This document shows, piece after piece, positions 1 through 10,749 of a stretch of 64,000 nucleotides of DNA. Position 1 is the first letter of the stretch; each line of letters starts with the position of its first letter. The notes beneath the pieces were generated by a model. That model had not been told where the DNA came from and ran no database searches. It saw only the letters and a list, made by a program, of their open reading frames with translations. The stretch is from Paratinospora sagittata (Eukaryota; Streptophyta; Magnoliopsida; Ranunculales; Menispermaceae). Location: assembly GCA_035771175.1 (NCBI GenBank), contig CM069597.1, positions 10,885,001 to 10,949,000 on the forward strand, in the 5' to 3' direction. The position numbers and the translations under genes are program-made.

Positions 1-369
1 TTTTTCACAACAATCTCGTGCCCTCATCTTGGCAGGACCTTCTACCACAATTGCCAAGAGGTCGAATTCAAGCAACATCACAAAAAAGTATTCCACCGCT
101 CAACCTACCTCCCCTCAAACAATGTAACCATCGCCCTCCACCACCATCTGTTATGCAAATGTAGGAATCTTCAGAGGATGAGTCCGATTCCATTTGCTCT
201 CCATGGTTTTATGATGATGAGGATTCCACCGGCCACAATGCAATTCAGGGACCATACTAGCACTATCCTGAACTCGCAAGAGATGACGCCGGCAGTGGAT
301 CTCAAGCAAATAACCATCATAACTACTTGAACTGATTTCGAGGGCGAAATCCCTTTAAAGGGGGTAGAG
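1..369 (+). mobile_element. Ty3-1a: 3' internal tail of a Ty3/gypsy element
   Basis: This stretch is homologous to about 7930-8170 of the second copy. It ends in a purine-rich tract (357-369, AAAGGGGGTAGAG) directly before the TG of an LTR, which is the expected polypurine tract and 3' LTR arrangement. A frame ending at the TGA at 333-335 contains an acidic run (ESSEDESD), with one in-frame TAG at 162-164. The same run is kept in the second copy, so a small accessory ORF downstream of pol is possible. The rest of this element lies left of the window. Confidence 0.75.
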
Positions 370-393
370 TGTAATACCCTGTATTTCAGAAAA

Positions 394-394
<1 letters not shown>

Positions 395-432
<38 letters not shown>

Positions 433-433
433 T
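395..433 (+). repeat. (ATA)n microsatellite inside the LTR
   Basis: About thirteen consecutive ATA units lie near the 5' end of the LTR, upstream of the palindromic array. Confidence 0.95.
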
Positions 434-447
434 TTAGGATAAAGCAC

Positions 448-546
448 ATGGCACATGGCACATGCCTGGAAGTCCAGGCACATGCCTGGAAGTCCAGGCA
501 CATGGCATATGCCTGGAAGTTCAGGCAGCCCGCTTGGAATTCCAGG
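448..546 (+). promoter_or_regulatory. U3 palindromic repeat array of Ty3-1a
   Basis: The unit TGCCTGGAAGTCCAGGCA occurs twice perfectly and twice in degenerate form. Its two 8-base arms are exact reverse complements around an AG spacer. The array ends about 13 bases before a TATATAAA box, so it occupies the place of a proximal promoter element in U3. The regulatory role is inferred from position and symmetry only. Confidence 0.6.
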
Positions 547-558
547 CGCAAAAAACTC

Positions 559-566
559 TATATAAA
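559..566 (+). promoter_or_regulatory. TATA box of the Ty3-1a LTR
   Basis: TATATAAA lies about 190 bases into the LTR, just after the palindromic array. Transcription would be expected to start roughly 30 bases downstream, which would define the start of R. Confidence 0.6.
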
Positions 567-1310
567 CCAACCCTTCCCTCTTCATTTTTCACACCAAATT
601 CACTCCAAATTGTGATTTTTGCTCCTCTTTTCACTCATATTGGGTTTTTAGTCTTTTGAGACTCTCTCTCCGAGACTCTCAGTGCAGTACAACGAAGTTC
701 TGTCCGTAGGAAAGCGCCAGATCTAAAAAAGAAGAAGTTCTTATCTCAAGGTGGGAAACGAAACATAGGTTTGCGTGTTTTATAACTTTTATTAAAGTTT
801 ATATTCAATTATTATTATGTCTACTGTTCATTTACACTGCATTATGTCATATAATGTTTATACTGCCGCACTTAGACCTGTACACTTAGAATTCACGTAT
901 TATACTGTTATAATGCCGGATTTGTGGTCAATCTGACTCAACTGGACTCGGTCTTGTCCTCAGTAACTTTAAATAGTGAACGGGAGGTAGCGGGCTGCTC
1001 TAGGCGATTGGTTATTTAAGCGGACCTAGTGTTTCACCTCTCAACCGGGGACTGATCTAGTTGGTCTTATTGAAAGCTATCAGCGTATACATGTAATACT
1101 GAATGTCCTAACCATGCACGTCATGATACCGACTCTGATAAGGGTCACTAGACGTTGCCAAAGTCAGTCTAAATGTCAAGAAAAGACCAGACCAGTAGAC
1201 TAGACCAGTTCATGCATTGGCATCATACATATCACCACCTAGGGACGTATATGGTTCATGACTCATAGAATAGTTCGGAGCATTGCTCGCTATTCATTAC
1301 ATTTCTCTGG

Positions 1311-1451
1311 AGAGGGACGTACATGAGAACCCAGCTACACCCGGGGAGGGACATCAGTACGTGAATCCAAAGCATCGTTCCTGAGGAGGGACGTATAGTG
1401 AGAACCTGGCTACGCCCGGGGAAGGACGCCTATACGTGAACTCAGGCGATG
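1311..1451 (+). repeat. Tandem duplication of about 70 bp inside the Ty3-1a LTR
   Basis: Two diverged units share GAGGGACGTA, then GAGAACC, GCTAC, CCCGGGGA and TACGTGAA in the same order. A further partial unit (AGGGACGTATATG) lies near 1240. Confidence 0.7.
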
Positions 1452-1887
1452 TACGTTCATCAAACCATTACGAGACGGTGTCATGAATACATAAATATTT
1501 ATTGATTATGATGCTCACATGTGTATTTAAGATATTTGATAATGAAGTATGCTTTATTAATTGTTATATTCACGAACTATTTACCCACTGAGCGCGTTAA
1601 GCTAACTCCATTATTATCCAATCTTTTACAAGAAATTAGGGTGGACTGGGTGCAGGTTTTGGAGCCCGCATTTTGTACCCTTTGAATGATTCATTGAGGA
1701 TTTTGGGGAGTATGTTCCCTTGACCATTTTATGTACAAATTATATTCTGAATTAAATGAAATCAGATTTGTACTGTGTGATATATATTTCCGTTGCGCAC
1801 TTTGTTGTTGCCATTGTTATGTTCCAAATGCGCGCCCCATCAGAGAGTGTACCGCCGGTTTAGGCGAGTCCGGGCGGGGTGCGACAG

Positions 1888-2223
1888 GTTCCAGTTAGAG
1901 GATCCCCGTACAATCAAAACAACTACCCTTCACCTATGAGTCACCCATACAACCAAGACTTTCCACCAATGCCTACGGCCTACCCTCCACCTATGGGACA
2001 ATCGACCCATCAACCAACGATGGGACAATCGACTAACCCATTCGAATAGTTAAATGTGATCGTATCCAGTATTTCTGAGATTAAAAAGACTAAAAATGAT
2101 ATGTTAAAACGTATGCAAAACTACGAAAAACAACGAGCAAATTCTCAACCTTCTTGTAGTAGTCGTTCTGTACCTAGCAGGAGGTCTAGGAGGAACGGTA
2201 GTAGGCAGGAAAACCAAGATTGA
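1888..2223 (+). pseudogene. Unidentified coding remnant rich in Pro, Gln and Asn
   Basis: An open frame of 111 codons runs from just after the LTR to a TGA at 2221-2223, with one internal TAG (after the residues NPFE). It has no start codon. The first half is rich in P, Y, N, Q and M (for example PMSHPYNQDFPPMPTAYPPP). The second half looks helical and basic (ISEIKKTKNDMLKRMQNYEKQ) and ends in an Arg/Ser-rich tail. I do not recognise the family. It could be the last exon of a host gene or of a DNA transposon protein into which Ty3-1a inserted. An AATAAA at 2717-2722 lies downstream on the same strand, and the LTR removed whatever lay upstream. Confidence 0.4.
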
Positions 2224-2269
2224 TTACTGGCATTGTAAACTTTTCTTTTATATATGAATGAGAATGTTT

Positions 2270-2605
2270 GGTTTAAGACTATCTTTAGTGGGCCGACTTA
2301 CAACCATTCTTTCTTTTGTATCACTAACTTTGGAGTGGTATGGAACACAACAAAATTGGAGGATACTAAACAAAATGTGGAAGTAAGAAAACCCACGACC
2401 TTGTATGAAAAGAAACATTTGGAGAAAGTTGCATTACTAATATTATCACTAAGTTTACACGGTATGGGACGAGTAAATTTGGACGATACTATTAGTGAAC
2501 TACTATTCAGCCGATGTTTTATACAGACCGTGTTCATACAACTTAACTTGGTTAACACCCTTATTACCAAAGTCATGTGGTATGGGACACACGAACTTGG
2601 ATAAT
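2270..2605 (+). repeat. Degenerate tandem repeat of about 120 bp, three units
   Basis: The block GTGGTATGGAAC / ACGGTATGGGAC / GTGGTATGGGAC recurs at about 2335, 2459 and 2577, followed each time by a version of AATTTGGANGATA. Sequence before the core also aligns between units. A 116-codon open frame over this stretch is a by-product of the repeat and resembles no protein I know. Confidence 0.55.
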
Positions 2606-3004
2606 AATCGAAAAGACTAAGAGTAAGAGTTTGAATGCATAAGATTGCGATAGAACGTAAGATCAGGATATTTTCCGAGGCAAATCTTAGAATTCTTATG
2701 ACTCATATGGATTTTCAATAAAATATATATGTATGTTCGCAAAAACAAGAACTAAATCATTTGAAATACTTGCAAAGTTTTATACTTATTATATAAACAT
2801 TCTAACCCTCTTTTTACACCGTGGCCAAACATACGAGGCACATAAAATTCTTTGATTCCTCAACAAAAACCTTACACTATACTTAGAAAAATAGGTGATC
2901 TTTTATGTTGCAGTACTCTCGAAATTGTTGCTGAGCATACTATAACATTATACTTGGTTACAGTTCCTAAATCTTGGTTTTATTTTCTCCTTGCCAGTGA
3001 GAAA
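2606..3004. other. AT-rich stretch before gag
   Basis: No gene is visible. There is an AATAAA at 2717-2722. No iMet-type primer site (TGGTATCAGAGC) is present between 1887 and 3004, so the following element lacks a recognisable 5' LTR and PBS. The last part is probably its 5' leader. Confidence 0.5.
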
Positions 3005-4300
3005 ATGCAAACCAGGAAGAGAGGAAGGCCACGTACTTTTCGTCCAGTAGAGGAGGCACCTCCTGAGATACAGAACCAGGAACAACCACTACATCTGGGC
3101 AGGCAGTGCCATCAAAACCTACACACTTTGCCATGCCTTCGAGTGTGGAAACTTTTTTCGCCGAATTTATTGAGGCGATGAAAGTCACTGTTCAAACGGC
3201 CGTTCGTGAGACTGCGGCCAATTAGGTTGCCACTATACAAGCACCTGTGAGATCTGGGTCGGAGTCTCAAACCGACAAGATTACGAAGTACAAGAGGCTA
3301 CAACTTCTTACTTTTGTTGGCACCATTGATGCTGATGAGGTGCAGAAATGGCTAGATGAGTCAAAGAAGGCTCTCGATGCAATGAGAGTTGATGAGACTT
3401 GAAAAATTCCACTTGCGACCTACCAACTTATTGGTGGAGCAAATACATGGTGGATATCTGTAAAAGAAGACCCAAGGGTCAACACAACGGACATGACTTG
3501 GCAACAGTTCGACTCAATGTTTATTGATGAATACTTTCCCGGCGCAGTGAAGAGGCAGAAGCGCCAGGAGTTTGCCAAGTCATACCAGGGCAGCATGACC
3601 GTCAGGGAATATGCTGGCAAGTTTAAAGAATTATCGGTCTACTCTCTCTCCACCATCTCAACGGAGCAAGATAACACAGAGAAATTCTATAATGGTCGTC
3701 GCTTTGATATTCGACAAGCGTTGTCGATCTTGGATCTCAAGGTTTACAAGGAGGTTGTTGATAAGGCCATGAGCTTTGAACAAGAGAAGATCGTGCAAGA
3801 ACAAAGAATGAATAGGGGAAAATAGCCTGCAACGTTTTCTCAACAGGACTCACAACAGGGCAACAAAAAGAAGCCCTACAATAACCAAAACCTAACGCTC
3901 CTAGTCCCTGTTCAAAAGAATGAGGCCACAACCCCTGCAGTTGCACCATCTAACCCAAACTATCAGGGTTTTCGCAATCATGGCCGAGGTGGCCGCTATG
4001 GCAGGGGTGGCCGTCGAAACTGTAATGGCAGAGGTGGTGGTCAGCACCACAATCATCATGGCATACAAAACCATCCGCAGTATCGGCTGACATGTTACAA
4101 CTGCGGCCAGAAGGGCCATGTAAAATACGTCTGTCTGCACCTACAACAACCTATTCCTGTTGTTCCAGTCCAACAAGCACCATCTACTGCAAATGCCTAA
4201 CCTAGGTAGAACCAGCAGAACTAGGGGCAACGGAACCATGGCAAAGCATTTGCTATAGCTTAACAACCCCTCCCAGACAACAATGTCGTCAAAGGTACAT
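3005..4300 (+). pseudogene. gag: Ty3-1b gag (capsid and zinc knuckle)
   Basis: The ATG at 3005 starts a basic N-terminus (MQTRKRGRPRTFRP) typical of plant gypsy Gag; the frame shifts near 3090. Capsid-like sequence follows at about 3300-3830 with the retrotransposon Gag signatures WQQFDSMFIDEYFP and QGSMTVREYAGKF. A Gly/Arg/His-rich linker leads to a zinc knuckle at 4093-4134 (C-X2-C-X4-H-X4-C, core CYNCGQKGHVKYVC), intact and expected to bind RNA. Stops after the capsid (3823-3825) and in the linker before the protease (four between 4198 and 4265) all look like CAA or CAG changed to TAA or TAG. That fits decay of methylated cytosine. Confidence 0.8.
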
Positions 4301-7300
4301 TTCCCTTGTTCAATACAATTGTGCATGTCTTGTTCGATTCAGGTGCTACGCATTCTTTCATATCTTCTACATTGGTAAGACATTTAGGGTTGCACCCTGA
4401 ACCCACAACACTCACACTCCATGTCACATCACCTTTAGGATCTAATACTGACGTGAAATTACAGTGTTCTCAATGTGAACATCGAATGTCAGAACAGATC
4501 ATACATGCAGATCTTTTTGTGATGGACATTGAAGACTTTGACATCATCCTCGGCATGGACTGGCTCGCACCATTGAATGTAAATATCGATTGTATGATGA
4601 AGCAAGTTCAGTTAACCTTGCCCACGGTTGACCTTGTCAAGATTCAGGGAACAAGGAAATGGATACATAACTCGACTATTGCACTTCTCAAGGCACAGCT
4701 TCGAGCTTTATCCCTTGGTGATGACAATGAATCACCAGCACTGTACCCTCTCGAAGTACACGATGTCCCGGTAATATTTGAATTCCCAACAGTCTTTCTA
4801 AATGACCTTCCTGGTCTACCTCCAGTTAGGGAATTTGATTTTGAAATCAACCTCATACCTGGGACTGGGCCTATCTCAATTCTACCATACAGAATGTCAA
4901 ATGTCAAGTTGGTCAAGTTAGACAAATAACTAAAGGAATTAGAGAGTCATGGCTTCATCACCCTGGGGCGCTCCAGTTCTGTTCGTTTGCAAAAAAGATG
5001 GTTCGTTACGACTTTGCATAGACTATCGCAAGCTCAATAACGTCACCATTAAGAACAGATACCCGTTGCCCAGGATCGATAACTTGTTCGACCAACTTAG
5101 AGATGCAAAATACTTCTCTAAGATTGATTTACTATTCGGTTATCACCAACTTCGGATCCGAGAGTTGGACATTACCAAAACGACATTCAAAACTCGGTAC
5201 GGTCACTAAGAGTTCGTGGTCATGCGTTCGGTTTAACAAACGCACCTGCTGCATTCATGGATTTGATGAACCGCATCTTCAAGTTATACTTTGACCGATT
5301 TGTGGTGGTTTTTGTCGACGATATCTTGATATATTCCTCAACCGAGGAAGACCATAAGATAAATCTGAAGATAGTCCTCCAGACCTTGGAAAGCCACCAG
5401 CTATATGCAAAGTTAAGTAAGTGCGAATTTTGGCCGAAGCGAGTTCAATTCCTAGGCCATGTGGTTTCAGGCAATGGCATTGAGGTAGATCCTTCTAAGG
5501 TTGAAGCAGTTTTAAACTAGAAGTAGCCTACCACTGTAACTCAAATTAGGAGTTTTCTTGGTTTGGCTGGCTATTACAGACGCTTCATCAAAGACTTCTC
5601 AAAGATTGTTGAACCTATGACAAAGCTCACTCGAAAAGACGTGCAATTCATCTGGAATCCCGCCTGTGAAGCATCCTTTCAGGAATTGAAGAAACGCCTC
5701 ACGATGGCACCTGTACTTATCACTCCAAGAAATTCACTTGGATTTTCACTATACACTGACGCCTCTCTTCAAGGCTTAGGTGTTGTACTAATGCAAGAAA
5801 GCCAAGTTGTTGCATATGCCTCGAGGCAACTGAAGATTCATGAGGGTAATTACCCAACACATGACTTGGAACTTGCAGCTGTCGTATTTGCACTAAAGTT
5901 ATGGCGACATTACCTATACGGTAAATGTTTTAAGGTCTTCTCGGATCACAAGAGTCTTAAGTACATCTACACCCAAAGAGACCTAAACCTTCGCTAAAGA
6001 AGATGGTTGAAATTCTTGAAAGATTATGACTTTCAACAGCAGTACCATCCCGGTAAGGCCAATGTTGTGGCTGATGCCCTGAGTAGAAAATCTTTTGTTG
6101 CTTGTACTCTTAACTACGAAATGGGGAAGTTGGCTACCGAGATTGAGAACTTTAACCTACAACTGATCAAAGAGGGACCAAAATCATGACTCTCTCAATT
6201 ATCAACCAACTCTGAGCTAGTTTGAAAGATTTCAGCTGCTCAAGCCAATGAACCTATGTTAATGGCGAAACGAGAACTTCTACTCAGCGCACAGGACCTT
6301 CCTCACTGGTCGGTCTCTGAAGACGGGGCCGTTTTCTATAAAAAACGTCTCTGTCTACAGAACGATCCTGAGGTTCAAAAAGAAGTGCTCACTGAGATGC
6401 ACTGTTCGAGGTTCGCTATGCATCCTGGGGGTGACAAGATGTACAAGGATGTCAAGCGACAATTCTGGTTTTCTGGAATGAAGAATGCGATTGCAGACTT
6501 CGTTGCTCGATGTCTCGTTTGCCAGCAAGTTAAGGCAGAACGAAGACTTTCCTCTGGACTTTTCCAACCATTACCTATTGGAGAATGGAAGTGGGAGAAC
6601 ATTGCAATGGATTTTGTTACGGCCTTGCCTCGAAATAATAAAGGACAAAATTCTATCTGGGTTATCATTAACAGACTTACAAAGTCTGCACACTTTTTGC
6701 CAATAAAGTTCACGGATAACCCTGCTAAACTTGCCAAACTATATGAAAGAGAGATCGTACGCCTCCATGGCATACCACTCACGATTGTCTCTGGTCGAGA
6801 CCCTCGATTCACATCAAAGTTTTGGCAAAGATTTCAGAGTAGAATGGGTTCTAAGATCGCCATGAGCACAACCTTTCATCCTCAGACTGATGGGCAGTCA
6901 GCGTCTTATCCAAATCTTAGAAGACATGTTATGGTGTTGCATTTTGGACCTTAATAACGGATGGGCAAAGTATTTACATTTAGCTGAGTTTGCATACAAC
7001 AACAGCTACCAAACTAGCATCGGCATGGCACCATACGAGGCTCTCTATGGTCGGCCTTGCAGATTTTCCGTATGCTGGTTAGATATGGCAGATAGACCGC
7101 AGTTAGGCCCTGAACTAGTTCAAGAGACTTCTGAGAATATCACACTAGTAAAGGAACGACTTCGTATTGCACAAAGTCGATAGAAGAGCTATGCTGACAA
7201 GCGGAGGCAGCCTCTAGAATTTGATAAGGGAGACTTGGTTTCTCTAAAAGTCCAGCCCACAAGAGGCGTGAAACGCTTTGGGATCAAAAGAAAGCTCTCC

Positions 7301-7654
7301 CCACAGTTTATCGGCCCATTTCAGATCATTGAACGTATTGGCAAACTTGCTTATCTTCTATCCCTTCCATCATCTATGTCTAAGGTTCATGACGGTTTTC
7401 ACGTATCCATGCTTAGAAAGTATCGTCCTGATCCTTCGCATATCATCCCTCTAGTCGAGGTTCGTGTTGAGGAAGGAAATAAGTATCAGGAGAGAACGAT
7501 ACATATTTTGGATAGGAAAACTTAAGAACTAAGGCGACGTAGTATACCACTGGTGAAAGTTCTCTGGGATCACCACGGAATAGAAGAAGCAACATGGGAA
7601 CTAGAAGCAACAATTAAACATAAATACCCTGAATTGTTTTCTAGTAATGACTAA
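4301..7654 (+). pseudogene. pol: Ty3-1b pol (PR-RT-RH-IN-chromodomain)
   Basis: Domains in order: aspartic protease with intact DSGATHSF (Asp codon 4336); reverse transcriptase about 4940-5520 with catalytic FVDD at 5311-5322; RNase H about 5640-6090 with YTDAS (Asp 5758) and [15 protein letters not shown]; integrase with the His/Cys zinc-binding region about 6400-6530 and core Asp 6610. The C-terminal part (about 7235-7654) has the GPFQIIERIG, FHVSMLRKY and VKVLWDHHGIEEATWE signatures, a chromodomain-like end without the aromatic cage. Frame breaks lie near 4955, 5225 and 6897. Stops at 5206-5208, 5518-5526, 5995-5997, 7181-7183 and 7523-7525 add to the damage. The final stop is TAA 7652-7654. 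Confidence 0.88.
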
Positions 7655-7922
7655 TGATGTGATACATGTATTATTTCACTTATCAATAAAATGATGAAAC
7701 TTTGTTTATACATATCTTAATACATCGTTTCACTTGAATAACTATGCAGATGTCTGAAAATAATACCAATGGATAAGGTAATGCACACACATAGTGGCCT
7801 CCTTGGCAACCTGTGACGACTCCTTTAGAATATGAGTTAAGTCACAACTACTTTGCATCACCAACTCCATCGCCACACAGACAACGATCCTTATCACCAG
7901 AGCGTGCATGGGTTTTTTGTAA
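7655..7922. other. Untranslated stretch between pol and the accessory frame
   Basis: AT-rich, with no gene seen. The sequence TTGTTTATACATATCTTA at about 7702 recurs exactly at the deletion junction near 8171. Confidence 0.5.
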
Positions 7923-8170
7923 CAATTCTGTTCAAACAATCTCGTGCCCTCATCTTGGCAGGACCTTCTACCAAAATTACCAGGCGGCCGGATTCGAGCA
8001 ACAACACGAAAAAGCATTCCACCGGTCAACCTACCTCCCCTCAAACGATGTAACCAGCGCCCTCCACCACCATCTGTTACGCAAAGGTTGGAATCTTCTG
8101 AGGACGAATCCGATTACATTTGCTCTCCATGGTTTCATGATGTTGAGGATTCCACTGGCCATAGTGACAT
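7923..8170 (+). CDS. Possible accessory ORF fragment downstream of pol (family Ty3-1)
   Basis: An open frame starts after the TAA at 7920-7922 and runs into the deletion junction near 8170. It contains RPPPPSVTQRLESSEDESD and CSPWFHDVEDSTGHS. The homologous frame in Ty3-1a (ending 335) keeps the acidic ESSEDESD run and several differences fall at third codon positions, which hints at past coding. An antisense frame is also open here (8044-7742), so the coding strand is not settled. No start codon or known domain is visible. A 3' accessory or antisense ORF is known from several plant Ty3 lineages. Confidence 0.35.
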
Positions 8171-8507
8171 TTGTTTATACATATCTTATACTCACGAACT
8201 ATTTTACCCACTGAGTGCGTTAAGCTCATTCCATTATTATCCAAATTTTCACAAGAAATTAGGATGGACTGGGTGCAAGTTTACGTGGTCCACATTTTGT
8301 ACCCTTTGTATTACTCATTGGGGATTTTTGGGAGGATGTTCCCTTAACCATTTCATGTACAAAAATATTCTGAAATTAATGAAATCAGACTTGTACTGTA
8401 TTATATTTCAGCTGCGTACATCTGATATTACAATTGTGATAATTCCAAATGTGCACCCCGTCTGTGAGTGTACCACCGGTCTAGGCGCATCCGGGCGGGG
8501 TGTGACA
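8171..8507 (+). mobile_element. Ty3-1b 3' LTR, 5' part deleted
   Basis: This matches 1567-1886 of the full LTR and ends with the same GGCGGGGTGTGACA terminus. The junction near 8170 joins the internal tail (equivalent to about position 235) straight to the last fifth of the LTR. The polypurine tract, promoter and most of U3/R are therefore missing. Confidence 0.8.
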
Positions 8508-8600
8508 ATGGAAATGAAACCATATACAAATACACATACATATGCATATCCGGGTACTCTACGGGTTAAGATGACATTACACTAAGGTACGAGCATTACA
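8508..8600 (-). mobile_element. Ty3-2 3' LTR remnant (first 93 bases)
   Basis: On the minus strand the LTR starts TGTAATGCTCG at 8600 and matches 25955-26043 of the 5' LTR over its whole length. It stops exactly where the Ty3-1b LTR ends (8507), so the rest was lost at that junction. The GAGGACAAAAAGTCTTAAG segment next to it (8610-8632) is the usual sequence before the 3' LTR. Confidence 0.8.
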
Positions 8601-8658
8601 ATTCTCACAAACTTAAGACTTTTTGTCCTCAAAAACAAAAAAATAAAGAAAACTAATC

Positions 8659-10324
8659 TCAGCCAGTAAAGAGATAAGGGAACTGCTCCCTCATCTGGTC
8701 CTCTCGCTCCCAGGTTTGCTCTTCGGTATCATGGAATTGCTATTTGACTCGCACAAGCAGGATCTCTTTAATCCTCAATTTTTGAACCTGACGAGTCATA
8801 ATCTGAATTGTTAACTCCTCAAAAGTCGTATCCTCCCCAACTTGCAGATGACAAACATCAAGCACATGAGTTGGGTCAGGATAAGACTTCTTCAACAGAT
8901 CATCATTGTATTTCCTCAACATCGATACATGGAACACATCATGAACACCCTCGAGCAGAGAAGGTAGAGACAACCAGTATGCTACTGGTTCAATCCTCAC
9001 AACAATTCGGAATGGTCCAATAAACCTAGGGGCAAGTTTCCCTCTAACGCCGAACCTCATCTGACCTTTTTGTGGCGAGACTTTAAGTAAAACTAAGTCT
9101 CCTACGACAAACTCTAATGGTTGATGTCGGCTATCATAATAACTTTTTTGCTTGTCCTGAGCCGACTTCAGCCTCTGCCGAATCAGCTTGATCTTTTTCA
9201 TCTGCTCAACAACTGTATCAGGGCCCCATAACTGCGTATCACCCTCATCGTACCAAGAAGCTGGTGATCTACAGGGTCTCCCATATAAAGCCTCATACGA
9301 TGCCATACCGATGCTCGCCTGATAATTGTTATTGTAAGCAAACTCACAAAAGAGAAAATGCTCACCCCAACCCCCACCGAACTCTAAAATGCAAGACCTG
9401 AGCATATCCTCCAGCATCTGTATCACTCTCTCAGTTTGACCATCCGTTTAAGGGTGAAATGTTGTACTGAGTCAGAGACGGGAACCGAATAGAGTATGCA
9501 ATGCCTGCCAAAACCTTGATGTGAACCGTGGAACTCTATCTGACATGATTGACAGGGGTGCCCTATGCAGTCTCACGATCTTTCTCACATATAATCTGCT
9601 CAGTCTATTTACCAAGTCTATGGTGCTCATAGGAAAGAAGTGTGCACTCTTGGTCAATCAATCGACCACAACCCAAATAACATCAAATCTACCCTGAGAC
9701 TTCGACAATCCCGTGATGAAATCCATCGTAATGTGCTCCCACTTCCACTCAGGAATGGGTAAAGGCTGCATCTGAGCTCCAGGCTTCCGGTGTTCAAAAT
9801 TGACCTAATGGCACACCCCACATCTCTACACGTATTTAGCTATACTCTTCTTCATCCCATGACACCACACAGACCTCTTCATGGTACATCTTGGTAGCTT
9901 CTGAATGAATAATATACTAAGACCTGTGCGCCTCCTAAAGTAATTCAGCCCTCAACGCAGCATCATATGGGATCCATAGTCCCTCTCTAAAACGCAAGAC
10001 ATTATCTGACCCTCTTTGCCAATCGGCTGGTCAGCATTGTCTGCATATCTACAGTGCATATCAAAATCGGGACTATGTTCTTGTAGATCCTTAACCCTCT
10101 AAATATGGGCATTAGCAAGCTGCACGTGCATCTAAGCACATATCACACTGCGTGGCGTGTCCGAGCGTATACTCATTATCGTCACTCTCTCAAGTAAATG
10201 CCACTGCTGGGCCATTTAGAAAGCAACCACTCTAATATCTGCCCGCTTCTGGCTCAATACGTCAGCCACAACTTTGCCAGGATGATACTCCAAAGAGAAA
10301 TCATAATCCTTAAGCAACTCAAGC
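8659..10324 (-). pseudogene. pol: Ty3-2 pol, 3' half (end of RNase H, integrase, chromodomain)
   Basis: Reading leftwards from the Ty3-3a insertion: the last part of RNase H ([16 protein letters not shown]), a degraded integrase zinc region, the integrase core with SDRVPRFTSRFW (9472-9657), then a long open piece (9426-8740). That piece starts at LEDMLRSCIL and holds [11 protein letters not shown], the GPFRIVVRIEPVAY and FHVSMLRKY motifs and a C-terminal chromodomain-like end (EEQTWEREDQMREQFPYLF). A stop at 8740-8742 stands where relatives have Trp (TGG to TAG). The natural stop is at 8659-8661. This is the 3' half of the polyprotein continued at 20642. Confidence 0.85.
10320..10324 (+). repeat. 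TSD (left) of Ty3-3a: CAAGC
   Basis: The five-base target-site duplication is identical to 20637-20641 and directly flanks the TGTGACG...GCCACA element. Confidence 0.95.
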
Positions 10325-10749
10325 TGTGACGCCCCAAAAATTATTTCATCTAGCCCATAACCCAATTACACTTTGCCCAAACTCTATGCGTTGCCTTGAT
10401 ATGTTTGGTGTTTGTTTGATGGTTGTTTAATGTTTGTATAGTTGATACTTGATAATGTATATAAATATGTGTATCATAAATTGTATATGGGTCATGTTAA
10501 ATTAAATTATAATGCATATGTTATTATTTATGCATGGACCCATTAAACCATTAATTGATGAGTTAGGATTGATTGAATAAAAGGATAAATGAGAATGAAA
10601 ATTTGGTGTATTAAATAGATTCGACATTTAAAATACATGGAAGAATGAAATTGGTTAAAGTACATGTGGTTGGTATGGGTAGTATGAGACCAACACATGT
10701 GAAGGTTGGTGCATGAAAGTGGACAAGTGTCCCATGCCCTCAAGGAAGT

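Larger units (their letters stand above)
370..1886 (+). mobile_element. Ty3-1a 3' LTR
   Basis: The segment begins TGTAATACCC and ends GGGTGCGACA, giving TG...CA termini, and it follows a polypurine tract. Its last third (from about 1567) is repeated at 8171-8507. It holds an ATA microsatellite, a palindromic repeat array, a TATATAAA box and a duplicated block near 1311-1451. The five bases that follow (GGTTC) would be the TSD, but the left partner is outside the window. Confidence 0.85.
3005..8507 (+). mobile_element. Ty3-1b: decayed Ty3/gypsy chromovirus
   Basis: Gag, protease, RT, RNase H, integrase and a chromodomain-like tail occur in the standard Ty3/gypsy order, followed by a 3' internal tail and a shortened LTR. 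The last 580 bases match the tail and LTR of Ty3-1a, so the two copies belong to one family. The 5' LTR is absent. Frameshifts and stops occur in every domain, so the copy cannot be autonomous. Confidence 0.85.

Noticed and set aside
1881..1910. Primer-binding site after the LTR at 370-1886, which would make it a 5' LTR
   Set aside because: The bases after the LTR match neither iMet nor Asp primer sites, and a polypurine tract precedes the LTR, so it is a 3' LTR.
2254..2604. 116-codon open frame as a host gene
   Set aside because: It follows a degenerate tandem repeat, matches no protein family I know, and is mirrored by an open frame on the other strand.
10458..10465. TATATAAA as proof of the Ty3-3 transcription start, with the purine repeat as its enhancer
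   Set aside because: The purine repeat lies downstream of this box and is not dyad-symmetric, so it does not fit the upstream-array pattern of the other families. Left as a candidate TATA box only.
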